Assembly: GCA_003952965.2 (NCBI GenBank)
Contig: CM025855.1
Coordinates: forward strand, 27,910,907-27,974,906
From: Morella rubra
Lineage: Eukaryota > Streptophyta > Magnoliopsida > Fagales > Myricaceae
Length of the DNA: 64,000 nucleotides
Direction of reading: 5' to 3'
A program made the translations under genes and the position numbers. Each line of letters starts with the position of its first letter. Positions within the stretch are counted from its first letter, which is position 1. This document shows positions 1 to 11,404 of the stretch, in pieces. The notes beneath the pieces are model-generated. The model was not told where the DNA came from and made no database searches. It saw nothing but the letters and a program-made list of their open reading frames with translations.

Positions 1-191
1 GTAGTTAAACATATCATTTAAAATATTCAAAATATTTTAATTGATGTAGCGCGATCTGGACCATTGAATTTTAAAGATTTTAATCTTAGTCATCGCTCAG
101 CATGCTTAACACAATAACCAGACTCACCTGGAATCAGAACACATTTCTCAGGCCGAAACCCAGCTGGGCTACCCGTGGGGGTGAGTGGCGA

Positions 192-620
192 AAACTTTAT
201 GCATGAAGATTGCTCGGAATCTATGCAGCATCAAGTGTGCTATTTTAACCAATTAGTTGATTGCTTGATCGGCCTGCCTAAAAACTATGCACGAAAATTG
301 GCCGCTTTGTCGTGGCCAAACATTATGCAGGAGAATTGCTTGGGAATCCGCATCAACATGATGATGTTTGGTCTTGCCCAGTATGTTGATTCCGTGAACA
401 ACTCGGCCAAACACTATGCACGAGAATTTCCTACTTACTCTGTCCGGATATAACATTATGCAGGAGAATTGCTTGGGAATCCTCATCAACATGATGATGT
501 TTGGTCTTGCCCAGTATGTTGATTCCGTGAACAACTCGGCCAAACATTATGCACGAGAATCTCCTACTTACTCTGTCCTGATATGACATTGCGCGCAAGA
601 TTTGCTTGGGAAATCCACCT
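192..620. repeat. Tandem repeat, period about 133 bp
   Basis: A segment starting at 321 with CATTATGCAGGAG recurs at 454 with only a few changes, giving a period of 133 bp. Each unit runs through a 'TGATGATGTTTGGTCTTGCC' core and ends in 'CGGCCAAACA..TATGCACGAGAA'. A more diverged unit precedes it (about 192-320) and a broken start of a further unit follows (about 588-620). The period is not a multiple of three, so the reading frames crossing it are unlikely to be coding. The motif CTCCTGCATAAT, the reverse complement of part of the unit, recurs twice near 1801-1847, so both may belong to one old transposon. No function is visible. Confidence 0.8.
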
Positions 621-972
621 ATCCGGTATTGTCTACGGTATTGCCTTATATGTTAATTACTTTAACCTATGGATCCGGTACGCATCTGAAGAAACTTTCT
701 TTCTTTTTACTTGCCTCGGTCACCATTAAGGCTTTAGTCTTCAGGGAACCTGCAAAGTCGTTTGCCATCTCGCTGCGTGTCATAATTTCCCACACAAACA
801 GTACTTGACAAAATCAATAGAAGAACCCCCAGCTAGCTGCTTGCTGCAATCAATAATAACAGATGTTTCTGATTTGTTATTTATCGAATGGGTTGACAAT
901 TTGTCTGAAATATTCCTCCACTGCTTCTAGTTGATGTGGAATTAATTGGTCTCTGTCATCTGCCTATAACTA
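621..972. other. Non-coding stretch, nothing recognised
   Basis: Only short frames without recognisable motifs are present. No RNA gene or transposon end was seen. Confidence 0.5.
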
Positions 973-1340
973 GGCATGTTTGTTTTCACAATTTTTCTAA
1001 AATATAAATGTATTCACAAAATTAACATTCAAAATCTTAAAAATAAACACCAATACATTTTACATAATCTCCAACAAATTTTCATACAAACTTTGATTAC
1101 TTTTTTTTAAAATATTGTAACAAATCTTCTCTCTACTTTTTAACCTAACTCCAATACTTTTTTATTAAAAATTGCACCAAAACCATATCTCTTTACACTT
1201 TTTTACAAACTTCAATAAAAATTAAATATCTTTAAAAACTTTTCACTAACTTTTTACAAAAATCTATAAAACTCTAATCTACGTAAATATTCGTAATCCA
1301 ACCAAAATTCTACAGCTTTTTACAAAACGAACGCCCCTTA
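973..1340 (-). mobile_element. AT-rich MITE, family 1, copy 1
   Basis: This AT-rich segment begins with GGCATGTTTGTTTTCAC and ends with a sequence whose reverse complement starts GGGGCGTTCGTTTTGTA, an imperfect terminal inverted repeat. Read on the minus strand it aligns along most of its length with 3833-4206 (shared blocks such as GAGTTTTATAGATTTTT and AAAAGATTTGTTA), and more weakly with 7562-7946. It has no coding capacity. The target duplication is unclear, so the superfamily is not assigned. Confidence 0.65.
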
Positions 1341-3832
1341 AATTAGGTTTTCTGGATGTAGCAAGTGCATGCGTCGGCTCTATAGCTTCTGCGCCTTCAA
1401 CTTTTAATAGCCTCTGCATTTCTTGCATACAGTTTCAGGCTTTCTTGCATCCATATGTTCTTTCTCTGGAAGGTTGGGTGTCTCTGTTTCTGCAGACTAA
1501 ATCTATTCGCTGTATGCCTAAATTTAGGCATATGGTTGGTATCTTAGGTGTGACTCATGTGAATTAATTAATGCTATCTCCACCTTAAAACCTTTGATCA
1601 GAGTCAACTTGGATTAAAAGAAGAAAAACCTTTCCCTTATTAGCAGGAGGACAAGTTAACTTACTCCTTGATATCTGGGAAAAGATGGGTCCCGAGACCT
1701 ATTAGGGGTGGTTTAACGTCACTTCAACCCAAAAACTTAACAAAGCACAGCAATATCTAAAAGGAAACTAATGGCCTGTTGTCCATTTCAACCCCGATGC
1801 TCCTCCTGCATAATACTTTTTTTCTCTCGTCGCTCCTGCATAATACTTGCTTGAAAAGAAATCGACCTTGAATTCGAAAGACGGACAAGCGTCGGCTTCC
1901 TGATGGTATGCACTTTGAGAAACTTCCTATTACCCCGAAGTTGATGGGGAAGGCCCGCTAACCGCACATGCTTTCTTTCCGTGATGTGTCTGTTCATCTT
2001 GTCGCAGTACGCATCCATCGTTTGCAAAACATTTATTGGACGCAATTGCTTTTTTTACTTTTCATGTTCCGAGAAAAAGTTACTGCCGGTGCAAGTTCTG
2101 CATTTAAACCATCCTTTAGCTCTATGGCTAGTGAGTATATTTTTCAGTTGGGTCAAATTTTTCCTCGTAACCTAAAAAAAAGAACTAAAATTGAAATTTA
2201 TTTAGAAGTTAATCGGTAGAAAGAACACTCTTGTACTAGTTCTGCAATTGCCCCCTTTTGTTTCCTGAAAATAAAATTCGCCAAGGGTCTCTTTTGCTGA
2301 ATAACCCACCAAAAACTTCTGTCGATCGAGTAGATATCAAAATTGATGGCCATCAATTTCAAGAAATCGACATCTTAATTTAATATATCCAAAAGAAGTT
2401 GGTTGCCTTTGGTCAATCCCATAATACCCTCGATCGGCAGCGACTGTCACAGCGATTTCTACGTCTTCCATCTATACGAAGCATTTTATCTTCCATCCTT
2501 ATTGGTATGCTTCAACAAGGTGACTGAATTCTATCATCATGGGTAGCTTATTATTTATTTCATAATTGCTGTAGGTTTTTCCCGCTCTTGGTTATTTCTG
2601 AGGACAAAAACAGATGCATTCGTGAAAGAAAACTTGATTGATAATATTTCCTTTACAGAACGGGAAAAAGACCCAATTATATATCTAGAATATCAATCCT
2701 TTTCAAGTTTCTCCACTTTTTGAGATTTCCCTCTTGTTTGTATCTCTCACTTTCCCCGTACGATCTCTTTTGCAGAAGTTTCGCTCAACCCAGAAGGAAT
2801 AAGGAAAGAGAGAAATTTTTGTTTCTTCTCTCCCAATCCCTCACCTTTTTTACATACAATAGACCAAGAAATTTGTCGTAATCATGTACTTACTGAGCTT
2901 CTTGTAGGGGTTTTCTTCATATTATTGGAAGTTCTTATGTGGTATCATCAGAACTGAAAATTAACCGTGTTTGGAACTTCTCAATTTTACACAAGGAAGA
3001 TTACGAATAAAATTTTGCTGGATCATGTCTTGTATGACATATATAGGCAGTGAAATTAGGCCCATCCTAGCATATCAATCTGAAACCTGTATAACTTGCC
3101 TGATAAATTCGTCCTCGATCGATTCCAAGTCCAAGCAAAATTAGATAAATAAATTGCTTGACTTCGAATGGTAAGACTGTTCCTTCACCCACCAGCCCAG
3201 TGATTAGATGATGCCTACTCAGCTACTCTCTAGCCTCTTCGTGTCTTGCGCAGGGGACCACAAAATTTGAGTTTTATATACATTTTTTTATTTTGCAAGA
3301 AAGATAATTGAGTTTTTATATGTGAAGGCAGATGCGATGAGCTGTAAGTTCCAACTCGCATATGATCAGCTGGCACCTTCGTGTATTGGTCGAAGACCCG
3401 AAGCCCAGCTAAGATTTAACTAAAAAAAAAAAAATCTTCTTAGCAAACAGTCGGTGGAAATGCCCAGAATTTGAAGAGTGAAATTGGGGCCTCGATTATG
3501 TTCTTTGAGGATCAAGCTTGGTTGGGCCTGATGCTGGGTACTAGAATCTCGATCCTAATAAGATCGGAGTGTCCAAATATTTTGGCGCCTCAGCCCTCAG
3601 CATTACGGGACCAAACTGTTTTGGGCAGAGCGGGCCCAGCCGACAGGTCCATATGCTTCGCTAAAGTCGATCTACGTATGGTTCAAGTAAGCAATTGGGT
3701 ATGGAGCTGCGAAAAAAAGAAAAAGCAATTGCGTATGGAAAACGCATAAAAAAAAGTCTCCTGAGTGGCCAAAATGCCTTCCGCCACCAAAAAGCAAAAG
3801 TAAAACAGTGCTGTGCTTTTGCTACAGAAACA
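1341..3832. other. Gene-poor intergenic DNA
   Basis: No frame longer than about 90 codons and no recognisable protein motif was found on either strand. Two copies of CTCCTGCATAATACTT occur near 1801-1850, echoing the 133-bp repeat at the window start. An A-run lies at about 3422-3433. The remainder appears to be ordinary non-coding DNA or unrecognised transposon debris. Confidence 0.5.
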
Positions 3833-4206
3833 CCTCGGGGTTTTTATTTTTAAGATTAGTATGATTTTGATTATATTGTAGATATTTATGTAGATGAGAG
3901 TTTTATAGATTTTTAGGGTAAAAGTTAGTAAATTTTTTTAAAGATACTTAATTTTTTTGGAGTTTTATAAAAATATGTAGAGAAAAATGATTTAATATAA
4001 TTATTTAATAAAAAAGTTTATAATTATAGTAAAAATTTATCGAGAAAAGATTTGTTATAATTTTTTTTTGAAAGATATTAAAATTTATGTGAAAAGTTGT
4101 TGAAGATTATATAAAAAGTTATTGATATTTGTGTATGAATTTTTAAAATTTTAAGATAATTAACTTTTAATATTAATTATTTATATTTTAAAATATTTTT
4201 ACAAGC
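3833..4206 (+). mobile_element. AT-rich MITE, family 1, copy 2
   Basis: This copy is in the opposite orientation to the one at 973-1340. Shared blocks include GAGTTTTATAGATTTTT, AAAAAGTT and AAAAGATTTGTTA in the same order and at similar spacing over about 370 bp. The ends are degenerate and approximate. It is non-coding and AT-rich, as expected of a miniature inverted-repeat element. Confidence 0.6.
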
Positions 4207-4557
4207 GAAGATATCTTGTTGTTAATTATTTTGTGGATAAAACCTCGAAAGAGTAAGAAGATTAAAGAGCTTAGAGCAGACAAGACAAGACAAGAGTCAC
4301 AAGACAATTTCAATTTCTAAGTTTGACCGGGCCAGAAAATGTGGTGAGACTTCTTTATTATTAAAGTTCAATGGAATAAAGACACAGCTGAGTTGTAACA
4401 TAACTGATTTTGAATATCTTAATTAATAAGCGAAAGGGATAAACAACAGCATATCAAAACCTAACGAATAGAAAACACAGCACGTGGAATAAGTAGACCA
4501 TGGTGATATTTAGAAAAAAAAGAAAGAAATAGACCATGGTGATGGCATACATAGCCA

Positions 4558-4740
4558 TTGGCCACTGTGATATGATGATATGATCTTCGTATGTCCCTTG
4601 GACTAGTCAGACTCGTTGAATTCGCGAAGTGAGGGACAAATTGGAGATCATGACCATTTCTCTTTCCGGCTGAAGAGGTAACTGGTAAGCCGTCCCATCA
4701 ATGCCCCGCCCTCACTGTTGACTTTATTCTTTTATTCTTA
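4558..4740 (+). repeat. Upstream segment of the hydrolase array unit (copy A)
   Basis: This stretch, with TGATCTTCG, TTCGCGAAGT and CATTTCTCTTTCCGGC in order, is repeated at about 25345-25505 upstream of hydrolase copy D. The repeating unit of the array therefore included roughly 0.6-0.9 kb of 5' flank as well as the gene. It is non-coding and may have held promoter sequence. Confidence 0.65.
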
Positions 4741-4811
4741 ATCCCCCGGTATTATCAATTTATTATAGGGTTTTAAGGTCTGAACACCGAAATAACAAAA
4801 CAAGAGTAAGT

Positions 4812-5025
4812 ACACGTTTGTTTCGGTAAAATTTGAAGAGTAGTAAGTATAATATAAATATTTAAGTGATGTCAGAATTTTATTAATAATTATGTAAAAG
4901 TTATTGAATAATATTGATGTTTGTAAAAAATAATATTAAATTTATTGATTGTATTGATATTTGTATAAAATAATATTGAGATTGTAATTTTAGAGGATTC
5001 TGAAAATTTAGCCAAAAGGGACGTG
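4812..5025 (+). mobile_element. Short AT-rich MITE-like segment
   Basis: The segment starts with ACACGTTTGTTTCGG, is rich in TATTGATATTTGTATAAAA-like words, and ends near GGGACGTGCG. It resembles family 1 MITEs in composition and end sequence but is shorter and not clearly alignable. It lies about 190 bp upstream of hydrolase copy A. Confidence 0.35.
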
Positions 5026-5180
5026 CGTTTTTTTTGTTTTTGTTTTAATTACTCGTTAGTTAAGACATAAAGGAAGCTCATGAATCAGATCGTACGGAGA
5101 GAGAGAGACCTCTGACTTTGGGACATTCTCTCGCTGTTGGGTAGGTTGAAAATTTTTCATTCTTTGGTAAGGAGGACACA

Positions 5181-5213
5181 GAGATATAGAGATAGAGATA
5201 GAGATAGAGAGAG
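5181..5213. repeat. GATAGA/GA microsatellite in the copy A leader
   Basis: A run of GATAGA and GA units sits directly before the start codon of hydrolase copy A. Related GA-rich leaders precede copies B (8190-8234) and D (26218-26276), so it belongs to the ancestral 5' untranslated region. Confidence 0.8.
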
Positions 5214-7139
5214 ATGGTGAACATTTTTGCAGTATACAGGCCATTGTCGCGTGCGCTTATGAGAGTAGCTGGGGTGAAGCCACAAACAGTGGAAATTGAG
5301 CCAGGAACAAATTGAATTTCTGGGTCCCTAATGAAACTCCAAGCGGATTCGAAAACAGCATTTACGCCAATAAGGAACTGAAGAAGACGAGGCCAGCTGT
5401 AGTATTCTTCATGGTTTTGCAGCGGACGGTATTATCACATGGCAGTTCCAAGTCTCTGCTCTAGCGAGAAGTACAGAGTTTATGTGCCGGATTTTCTGTT
5501 CTTTGGCGGTTCACTCACGGACAGATCTGAGCGGTCGCCGGAGTTTCAAGCCGAGTGTGTGGCAAAGGGTCTGAGAAAGCTGGGGGTGGAGAGGTGCACC
5601 TTGGTCGGGTTGAGCTATGGAGGGATGGTTGGGTTCAAATGGCTGAGATGTACCCGAACTTGGTCGAGTCCATGGTTGTGACTTGCTCTGTCATGGCGTT
5701 GACGGAGTCGATCAGTGGTGCGGGACTCGAGAGAATCGGGTTTAATTCCTGGCAAGAGTATTTGCTCCCGGACTCGATCAAGGGGATCGAAGTGCTTTTT
5801 GAGATTGCTACCTACAAGTTGCCCCGGATTCCAAATTTCATGTACAAACACTATTTGGAGGTACGCGTTGCTTTCCATATCAAGACCGTTGAGGTCCTAT
5901 TCCAACTGTCAAAAAATACGATTACTCACACGATGAATTCTACTGGTTCCATGACCACTGGCAGGCAATGTTTGACTACCGGAGGGAAAGGGCAGAACTA
6001 CTCAAGGCTTTGGTCATTGATGACAAGAACTTCAACCCAGCTCATTACCCACAGGTTCGAAATTGCTGTCTAGCTAGCATCTCTACAAGAATTATCGGAC
6101 AGTAGTAAATTTTATATAATTTATATATTCTCTTTCACCATTCAATTCAAAAAATAAATTAGAGAGAGTCATGATTTAATTTCGAGCCAATAGGCCTCAA
6201 AGATTGATTAAAATTTTATGGTGTTAGAGTTAATAAAAAAGTGAATAGAGATAATTTAAATAAATTTTTATATTTATTTAAAATAAAAAAATAATAATAC
6301 AAGAAAAAAGAGATAACATTTTAGAGAGTTATAATTTATTAGAGTGAAAATTATGGGTTCGGCTCCCAAACATCTCCGGTTTTAATTCCTCTCCCACCTA
6401 AAGTTTACCGGCCATTAACAGCGTTGGCTTCTGTTACATCTTTCATAATTTTGGGGCCTTTTGACTTTCAAGTTCCCAACAGTCCAACACGTACAAATTT
6501 TCCTAAAATATCAGGAAAGTTAGACTCGCTACCGAAAAAATCCTGAACAAGACATTATTCTATTTGTTTGAAAAAATAAAATAATTTGCCGTCATCCAGC
6601 ATCAGTAGATTCAGTACCCCTGTTTTCCTTTTCTTCTCCTACCCTTTCTCTTTGTTCGCTCAAGAGTTTGCACTAAAAACATGACGAAGGAAAACATACA
6701 CGGAACAGATATAATGATATACAAATCTTAGACATTTCTTATACAGATTGATGTATATTGTCTTGCAGCGGGTACATCTATTGTGGGGAGAAAATGACAT
6801 CATTTTCACCAAGGATGTTGCCGATAACTTGAAGAGGTGAGCTTCCTATGTTTTTACTCCCTACTCGGTCCGTATGATTGCACGCTAATATAATTAAATG
6901 AGCATTGATTAGTTTGTTTTTTGAAAATCATTGTATACTAATTAGACTCTGACTGCGATCACAGACAATTGGGCGATAGAGCGACGCTAGAATACATAGA
7001 GAAAGCAGGTCACCTTCCACAAATGGAACGACCATGCGTTTACAATCGGCGTCTAAAAGAAATTCTTGCTATTCTATTAGAGGTGAGCAGCAAAAAAAGT
7101 GAAGCTTGTATTTCTGTAGCTTGTGGGCTCTATCATTAG
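5214..7139 (+). pseudogene. Alpha/beta-hydrolase (ABHD6-like) pseudogene, copy A
   Basis: The ancestral protein was a serine hydrolase of the alpha/beta fold, close to plant proteins annotated as ABHD6-like monoacylglycerol lipases. The four-exon model is 5214-5860, 5965-6054, 6769-6836 and 6965-7139, each bounded by GT and AG. Visible motifs are the nucleophile elbow GLSYGG (exon 1), the acid in LLWGENDIIF (exon 3) and the histidine in KAGHLPQMERP (exon 4). Against copies B and D, exon 1 has lost single bases in at least four places: after the PGT codons near 5309, near 5407, near 5468, and near 5637 where GTTCAAGATGG became GTTCAAATGG. No intact reading frame remains. Splice signals and the C-terminal exon look sound, so decay is recent or some losses are consensus errors. 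Family assignment is firm; substrate is unknown. Confidence 0.85.
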
Positions 7140-7561
7140 GAGATAATAAGCATAATAATTTTTTTCTTTCTAATATTGAGAATTGTGATATAATTGATGA
7201 CGGTTTCGATTTTGTGTGCACACAAACTTAACGTGGTATCTTTGTATTGAAAATGATATTTGTATACGTGTTTGTTCAAAATTCCATGCTTACAAAATCT
7301 TGTTACTTTCAAAAATACATATAATGGTCTTCAAGAGTCCGCGTAAAAGGACGATTGGAATTTAGGGATCATTTTTATTATTATTATTATTATTTTTTTA
7401 ATTTTTATCGAGTGTGACAAATGTTAGGATGTGGATCACCATCAATTTCTTTAAAATGTAAGATCGGCCCAAGTTTGTTTGACCCTCACTCGGTTCAGGT
7501 ATTGAACAGCCCAAGTCACTGGCCCTGAACAAGACTTGTGGGCTCTATTATGTTTATTAGT
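7140..7561. other. 3' flank of copy A, non-coding
   Basis: The first 200 bp match the 3' flanks of copies B, C and D, including TTTCGATTTTGTGTGCACAC near 7206. The rest holds a short ATT microsatellite (about 7377-7395) and nothing else recognised. Confidence 0.6.
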
Positions 7562-7946
7562 GACGTTTAGTTATGAAATATTTTTTAATATTTAAAAAAA
7601 ATTCAAAAACTCAAAATTTTTACACGAAACATCAAAATATCAAAATTTTCACAAAGATTTCAACAATTTTTAAAAATTAACTTCAATGCTTTTTCATTAA
7701 AAATAAATAAATGGAATATTTCTCTTCTTACCATTTTAAAAAATTATATTATTTCTTGTTAAAAAATAATCTAATCTTCTTTCTTACTTTTTAACAAATT
7801 CTAATAAAAATTATTTAGAATCCAACATTCTTCAATTTTTTCACAACCCTTTTATAAACCTCAAAAAAAGTCAAACTAAACAATTTTCTCTTACAAACTC
7901 AAAATTCTTAAAAAAATTTCTTGCAAAACATCACATTAATCCCCAT
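7562..7946 (-). mobile_element. AT-rich MITE, family 1, copy 3
   Basis: This AT-rich segment of about 380 bp has the same word order as the copy at 973-1340 (CTTTTTCATTAAAAAT, TCTTACTTTTTAACAAATTC, ACAAACTC). It is more diverged and its ends are approximate. It lies between hydrolase copies A and B. Confidence 0.5.
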
Positions 7947-8234
7947 ATATTATTATCGGATAAGATATCATAACTAATTGCGAGCCTCTAATTTCTAAGA
8001 TAAACACACAGCTATGCCTCCCATAATAGGGTCCACACGGTTCGAATTGGACCATTATTATCAGAGTCTTAAAGTTGACCACGGAAAGAACAAAAGAAGA
8101 GTAAGTTAAAGATAGAAATCGTCAAGATCTCTAATTGGGACAGATCTCTCACAATGTATACGTTTAAATTGCTTCATTCTTTGTGGTAAGGAGGAGAGAG
8201 AGAGAGAAATTAAGAGATAGAAAGCCAGAGAGAG

Positions 8235-8549
8235 ATGGTGAACATTTTTGCAGTATACAAGCCATTGTTGAGTGCCAAACAGTGGAAATTGAGCCAGGAA
8301 CAACCTTGAATTTCTGGGTTCCTAATGAAACCCCAAGCGGATTCAAAAACAGCATTTCCGCCAAATAAGGAACTAAAGAAAACGAAGCCAGCTGTGGTAC
8401 TCCTTCATGGATTATCACATGGCAATACAAGTCTTTGCTCTAGCGAGAAAGTATAGAGTTATATGTGCCGGATTTTCTGTTCTTTGGCGGTTCACTCACG
8501 GACAGATCTGAGCGGTCGCCGGAGTTTCAAGCCGAGTGTGTGGCAAAGG
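8235..8549 (+). pseudogene. Alpha/beta-hydrolase pseudogene, copy B, 5' half
   Basis: The frame opens with the same start as copies A and D (MVNIFAVYKPLL) and keeps EIEPGTTLNFWVPNETPSGF, the best-preserved version of this region in the window. About 30 bp after the leucine codons near 8268 are missing compared with copies A and D, and further small losses occur near 8365 and 8408. The gene breaks off at 8549 where the Copia element entered, and resumes after 13872 with the missing half of exon 1. It is inactive by insertion and by frameshift. Confidence 0.85.
8545..8549. repeat. Target-site duplication AAAGG, left copy
   Basis: AAAGG directly precedes the TG of the left LTR. The same five bases follow the right LTR at 13868-13872. 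The unbroken site in copy D reads GGCAAAGGGTC, so removing the element plus one AAAGG restores the pre-insertion sequence exactly. Confidence 0.95.
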
Positions 8550-9192
8550 TGTTGAGAGAATATCGACAAACAAACAGCGGAATAAATCTTCTCTCTAGAT
8601 GAAAGCAAATAGAGCGTAATCTCAACAATTATACGTACTGAAGAATAATCCAATCACACCAAGCAAGAACAACACAAGCAATTTTTACGTGGAAAACTTC
8701 CCCGGTGTGAGGAAGAAAAAATCACGGGACCTAGTCCAGTCAAATCTCCACTATAAACCAAATAATGGGTACACAAAGTCTTCTCTAGTCACAACTAGAG
8801 GCTACAACTCAGATCTTCAAGATGATATCAATCTTGGCAAATACAACGGAAAAACAACGTAGAGAAATACCAACAATCCGGTTACTGTTCACGTATACGA
8901 ACAACTGTGCTCAAAATCTGATCTTCACCGTTCAGATTATAGCCCCTTGTGTCGTGAACGTCTCCTCCAAATTTCAGCTCGATCGGACCACAGACGAAGC
9001 GGGATCTAGCCTTTGATGAAACCTGGGCGTGAAAGAGAAAAACTGCCTCTTTCTTTTCTTTTCTTTCTCTTTTTTAATCCGTACGTCTTAAAGAATTCTC
9101 CTTAGGGTTATAAGTTAAAACCCTAATGGGCTTTGGGCCTTATTAAAGACCCCCATTGGGCTTTCCTCCACATAGAAGGAATAAACCCAACA
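8550..9192 (-). repeat. Copia LTR (3' LTR of the element)
   Basis: The LTR begins TGTTGAGAGAA and ends CCCAACA on the plus strand. It matches 13221-13867 and 18761-19407. It differs from the other two by several short deletions, for example GAGAATATC against GAGAAATATC, and a shortened segment near 8870-8915. Confidence 0.93.
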
Positions 9193-9208
9193 AATCTCCC
9201 CCTTCCGA
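9193..9208 (-). promoter_or_regulatory. Polypurine tract of the Copia element
   Basis: Read on the minus strand, GGAAGGGGGAGATT directly abuts the 3' LTR. This is the expected place for the purine primer of plus-strand DNA synthesis. Confidence 0.8.
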
Positions 9209-10390
9209 TTATGTGGAGGAAATCGCCATCCCGGCGATCGAACAACAATCTTCAATCTTCTGCCTTGGTAGTGCTTTTGTCAACATATCAGAACCATTAT
9301 CATCAGTGTGAACTTTCTCAAGTTCCAGTAATTTATCATTCAACACATCTCTGATCCAATGGTATCGAATATCAATATGCTTCGATCTTGCATGGAAACT
9401 GGAATTCTTAGCAAGATGAATAGCACTCTGACTATCACAAAACAACACATACCTTTCTTGCTTGAAACCAAGTTCTCTCATGAACTTCTTTGTCCATAGC
9501 AACTCTTTAGCAGCTTCTGTTGCTGCAATTAGTTCTGCCTCTGTCGTAGAAAGGGCAATACACTTTTGAAGTCTTGATTGCCAAGCAACAGCCCCACCTG
9601 CAAAAGTAATTAGATAACCCGAAGTAGACTTTCGAGTATCCACATCTCCTGCCATGTCTGCATCTGTGTAGCCAACTAGTAATGGTTGTCCAATTCCAAA
9701 ACCAAGTCTCACACTGGAAGTGCCTCGAAGATACCTCATGATCCACTTAACTGCATTCCAATGCTCCCTTCCTGGATTTGACATGAATCGGCTAACTACA
9801 CCCACTGCATGGGCTATATCTGGTCTTGTGCAAATCATTGCATACATCAAACTTCCTACTGCTGAGGCGTAAGGAACTCTTGCCATGTCTTCCTTTTCTT
9901 CATCTGTAGAAGGACATTGCTCAGTGCTCAATCTGAAGTGGGTAGCAATAGGAGAACTAACCACTTTAGCATTGTCCATATTAAACCTCTGAAGCACTTT
10001 CTCAATGTACTCCTCTTGTGACAAATACAACTTCTTAGCATTCCTGTCACGACTGATTCTTATGCCAAGAATTTTCTTCGCTGGTCCCAAGTCTTTCATG
10101 GCAAAGGACTTATCCAACTGCTTCTTCAGTTTGTCAATCCTTAAAGCATTCCTGCCAACAATCAACATGTCATCCACATAAAGCAGTAAAATGATAAAAT
10201 CATCATCAGCGAATTTTTGAACAAATACACAGTGATCAGAAGTTGTCTTCTTGTAGCCTTGCTCTACCATAACAGACTCAAACTTCTTATACCACTGTCT
10301 CGGTGCTTGCTTCAGCCCATATAGACTTTTCTTCAGCTTGCACACGTAATCCTCTTTACCTTTTACTCTGAAACCCTCTGGTTGCTCCAT
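9209..10390 (-). pseudogene. Copia reverse transcriptase C-terminal part and RNase H
   Basis: The 393-codon frame contains the reverse transcriptase active-site motif LLYVDDMLI at about residues 69-77, the conserved SLYGLKQAPRQWYKKF block near residues 23-38, and the RNase H region with TDADMAGD, STTEAELIAATEA and FCDSQSAIHLAKN. The C-terminus lies next to the polypurine tract, so this is the true end of the polyprotein. The frame is cut off upstream by a one-base loss near 10397 (CTTCTCC here, CTTCCTCC in the duplicate at about 17313). It was part of a single polyprotein and is not an independent gene. Confidence 0.9.
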
Positions 10391-10469
10391 ATAAATCTCT
10401 TCTCCAAATCACCATGAAGGAAGGCAGTTTTCACATCCATCTGCTCAACTTCTAAGTCAAGAGTAGCTG

Positions 10470-10877
10470 TTAGGCCAGAACAGTACGAATTGATGACATC
10501 TTTACAACTGGAGAGAAGATCTCATCAAAGTCAATACCTCTTCTCTGATCGAAACCTTTGACAACCAATCTAGCCTTGTACCGTGGCCGTGAAGTGAACT
10601 CACTTTGCTTCACCTTGTAAATCCACTTGTTCTTCAAAGCTCTTTTACCTTTAGGTAGTTTCACCAACTCAAAGGTGTGGTTATCGTATAGTGACTGCAT
10701 CTCTTCTTGCATGGCCTCAACCCAGTCTGTCTTATGTTCATCTTCCATAACTTCTGCAAAACACTCGGGCTCTCCCCCGTCAGTCAATAACACATACTGT
10801 TCTGCAGAATATCTAGTGGAAGGATGTCGGTCTCTGGTAGACCTCCTGGATGGAACCTCTGGTGGAATCTCTGGCAC
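10470..10877 (-). pseudogene. Copia reverse transcriptase N-terminal part
   Basis: The frame covers the linker and the start of reverse transcriptase: a basic [13 protein letters not shown] linker, then [17 protein letters not shown] and [19 protein letters not shown], which are standard for Copia reverse transcriptases. It is interrupted at about 10476 by loss of one base (GGCCAGAAC here, GGCCAAGAAC in the duplicate at about 17389). The next fragment continues at 10390. Confidence 0.88.
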
Positions 10878-10966
10878 TGTTAACTGCTCATCAGTCTGAA
10901 CATCTGCTTGAACTTGTAAGGGAACACCACCTCACTTGTACCATGGTGGTTATGCTGAATATCATT

Positions 10967-11404
10967 TCAACCTGAGTTGGCAAATTCTTCAAAATCCACA
11001 ATATCATCATTCTGAGACATAGATTTCTCTGCTTTCTGAATATCCTGAATTGTCTGTTCTTCTACGAACACGGCATCTCTGCTTCTCAAAACTTTCTTCT
11101 CAACTGGATCATAAAATCTGTATCCAAACTCATCTTGACCGTACCCAAGGAATATGCACTGTCGTGTCTTCACATCAAGTTTGGACCTTTCATCTTTGGG
11201 AATATGCACAAATGCTAGACACCCAAATACACGTAAATGATCGTAGGAAACATCTTTACCTGTCCAAACTCGGTCTGGTACATCGAACTGTAGAGGAACA
11301 CAAGGTGTAAGATTCAACACATGAACAACTGTGCTTAACGCCTCACCCCAAAAGGATCTTGACAAATTTGCTTGTGAAAGCAAACATCTCACTCTTTCAA
11401 CCAA
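10967..11404 (-). pseudogene. Copia integrase C-terminal part
   Basis: This fragment continues the integrase after its catalytic glutamate: VERVRCLLSQANLSRSFWGE, then the C-terminal GKDVSYDHLRVFGCLAF and FLGYGQDEFGYRFYDP region typical of Copia integrases. It is separated from the upstream frame by a two-base loss near 11410 (AGTTCTTTA here, AGTTCTGTTTA in the duplicate at about 18315). Its downstream end runs into a frame break before the linker. Confidence 0.88.

Noticed and set aside
192..620. Direct repeats considered as a CRISPR array.
   Set aside because: The 133-bp period has no short repeat/spacer structure and the genome is a plant nuclear one.
5555..6073. 172-codon frame overlapping hydrolase copy A.
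   Set aside because: Only part of it is in the true frame. It joins exon sequence to unspliced intron 1 and then reads exon 2 out of frame.
8038..8060. GGTTCGAATTGGACC considered as a tRNA T-arm.
   Set aside because: No acceptor stem, anticodon arm or A-box can be placed upstream. The other GGTTCGA sites (about 41573 and 41690) fail in the same way.
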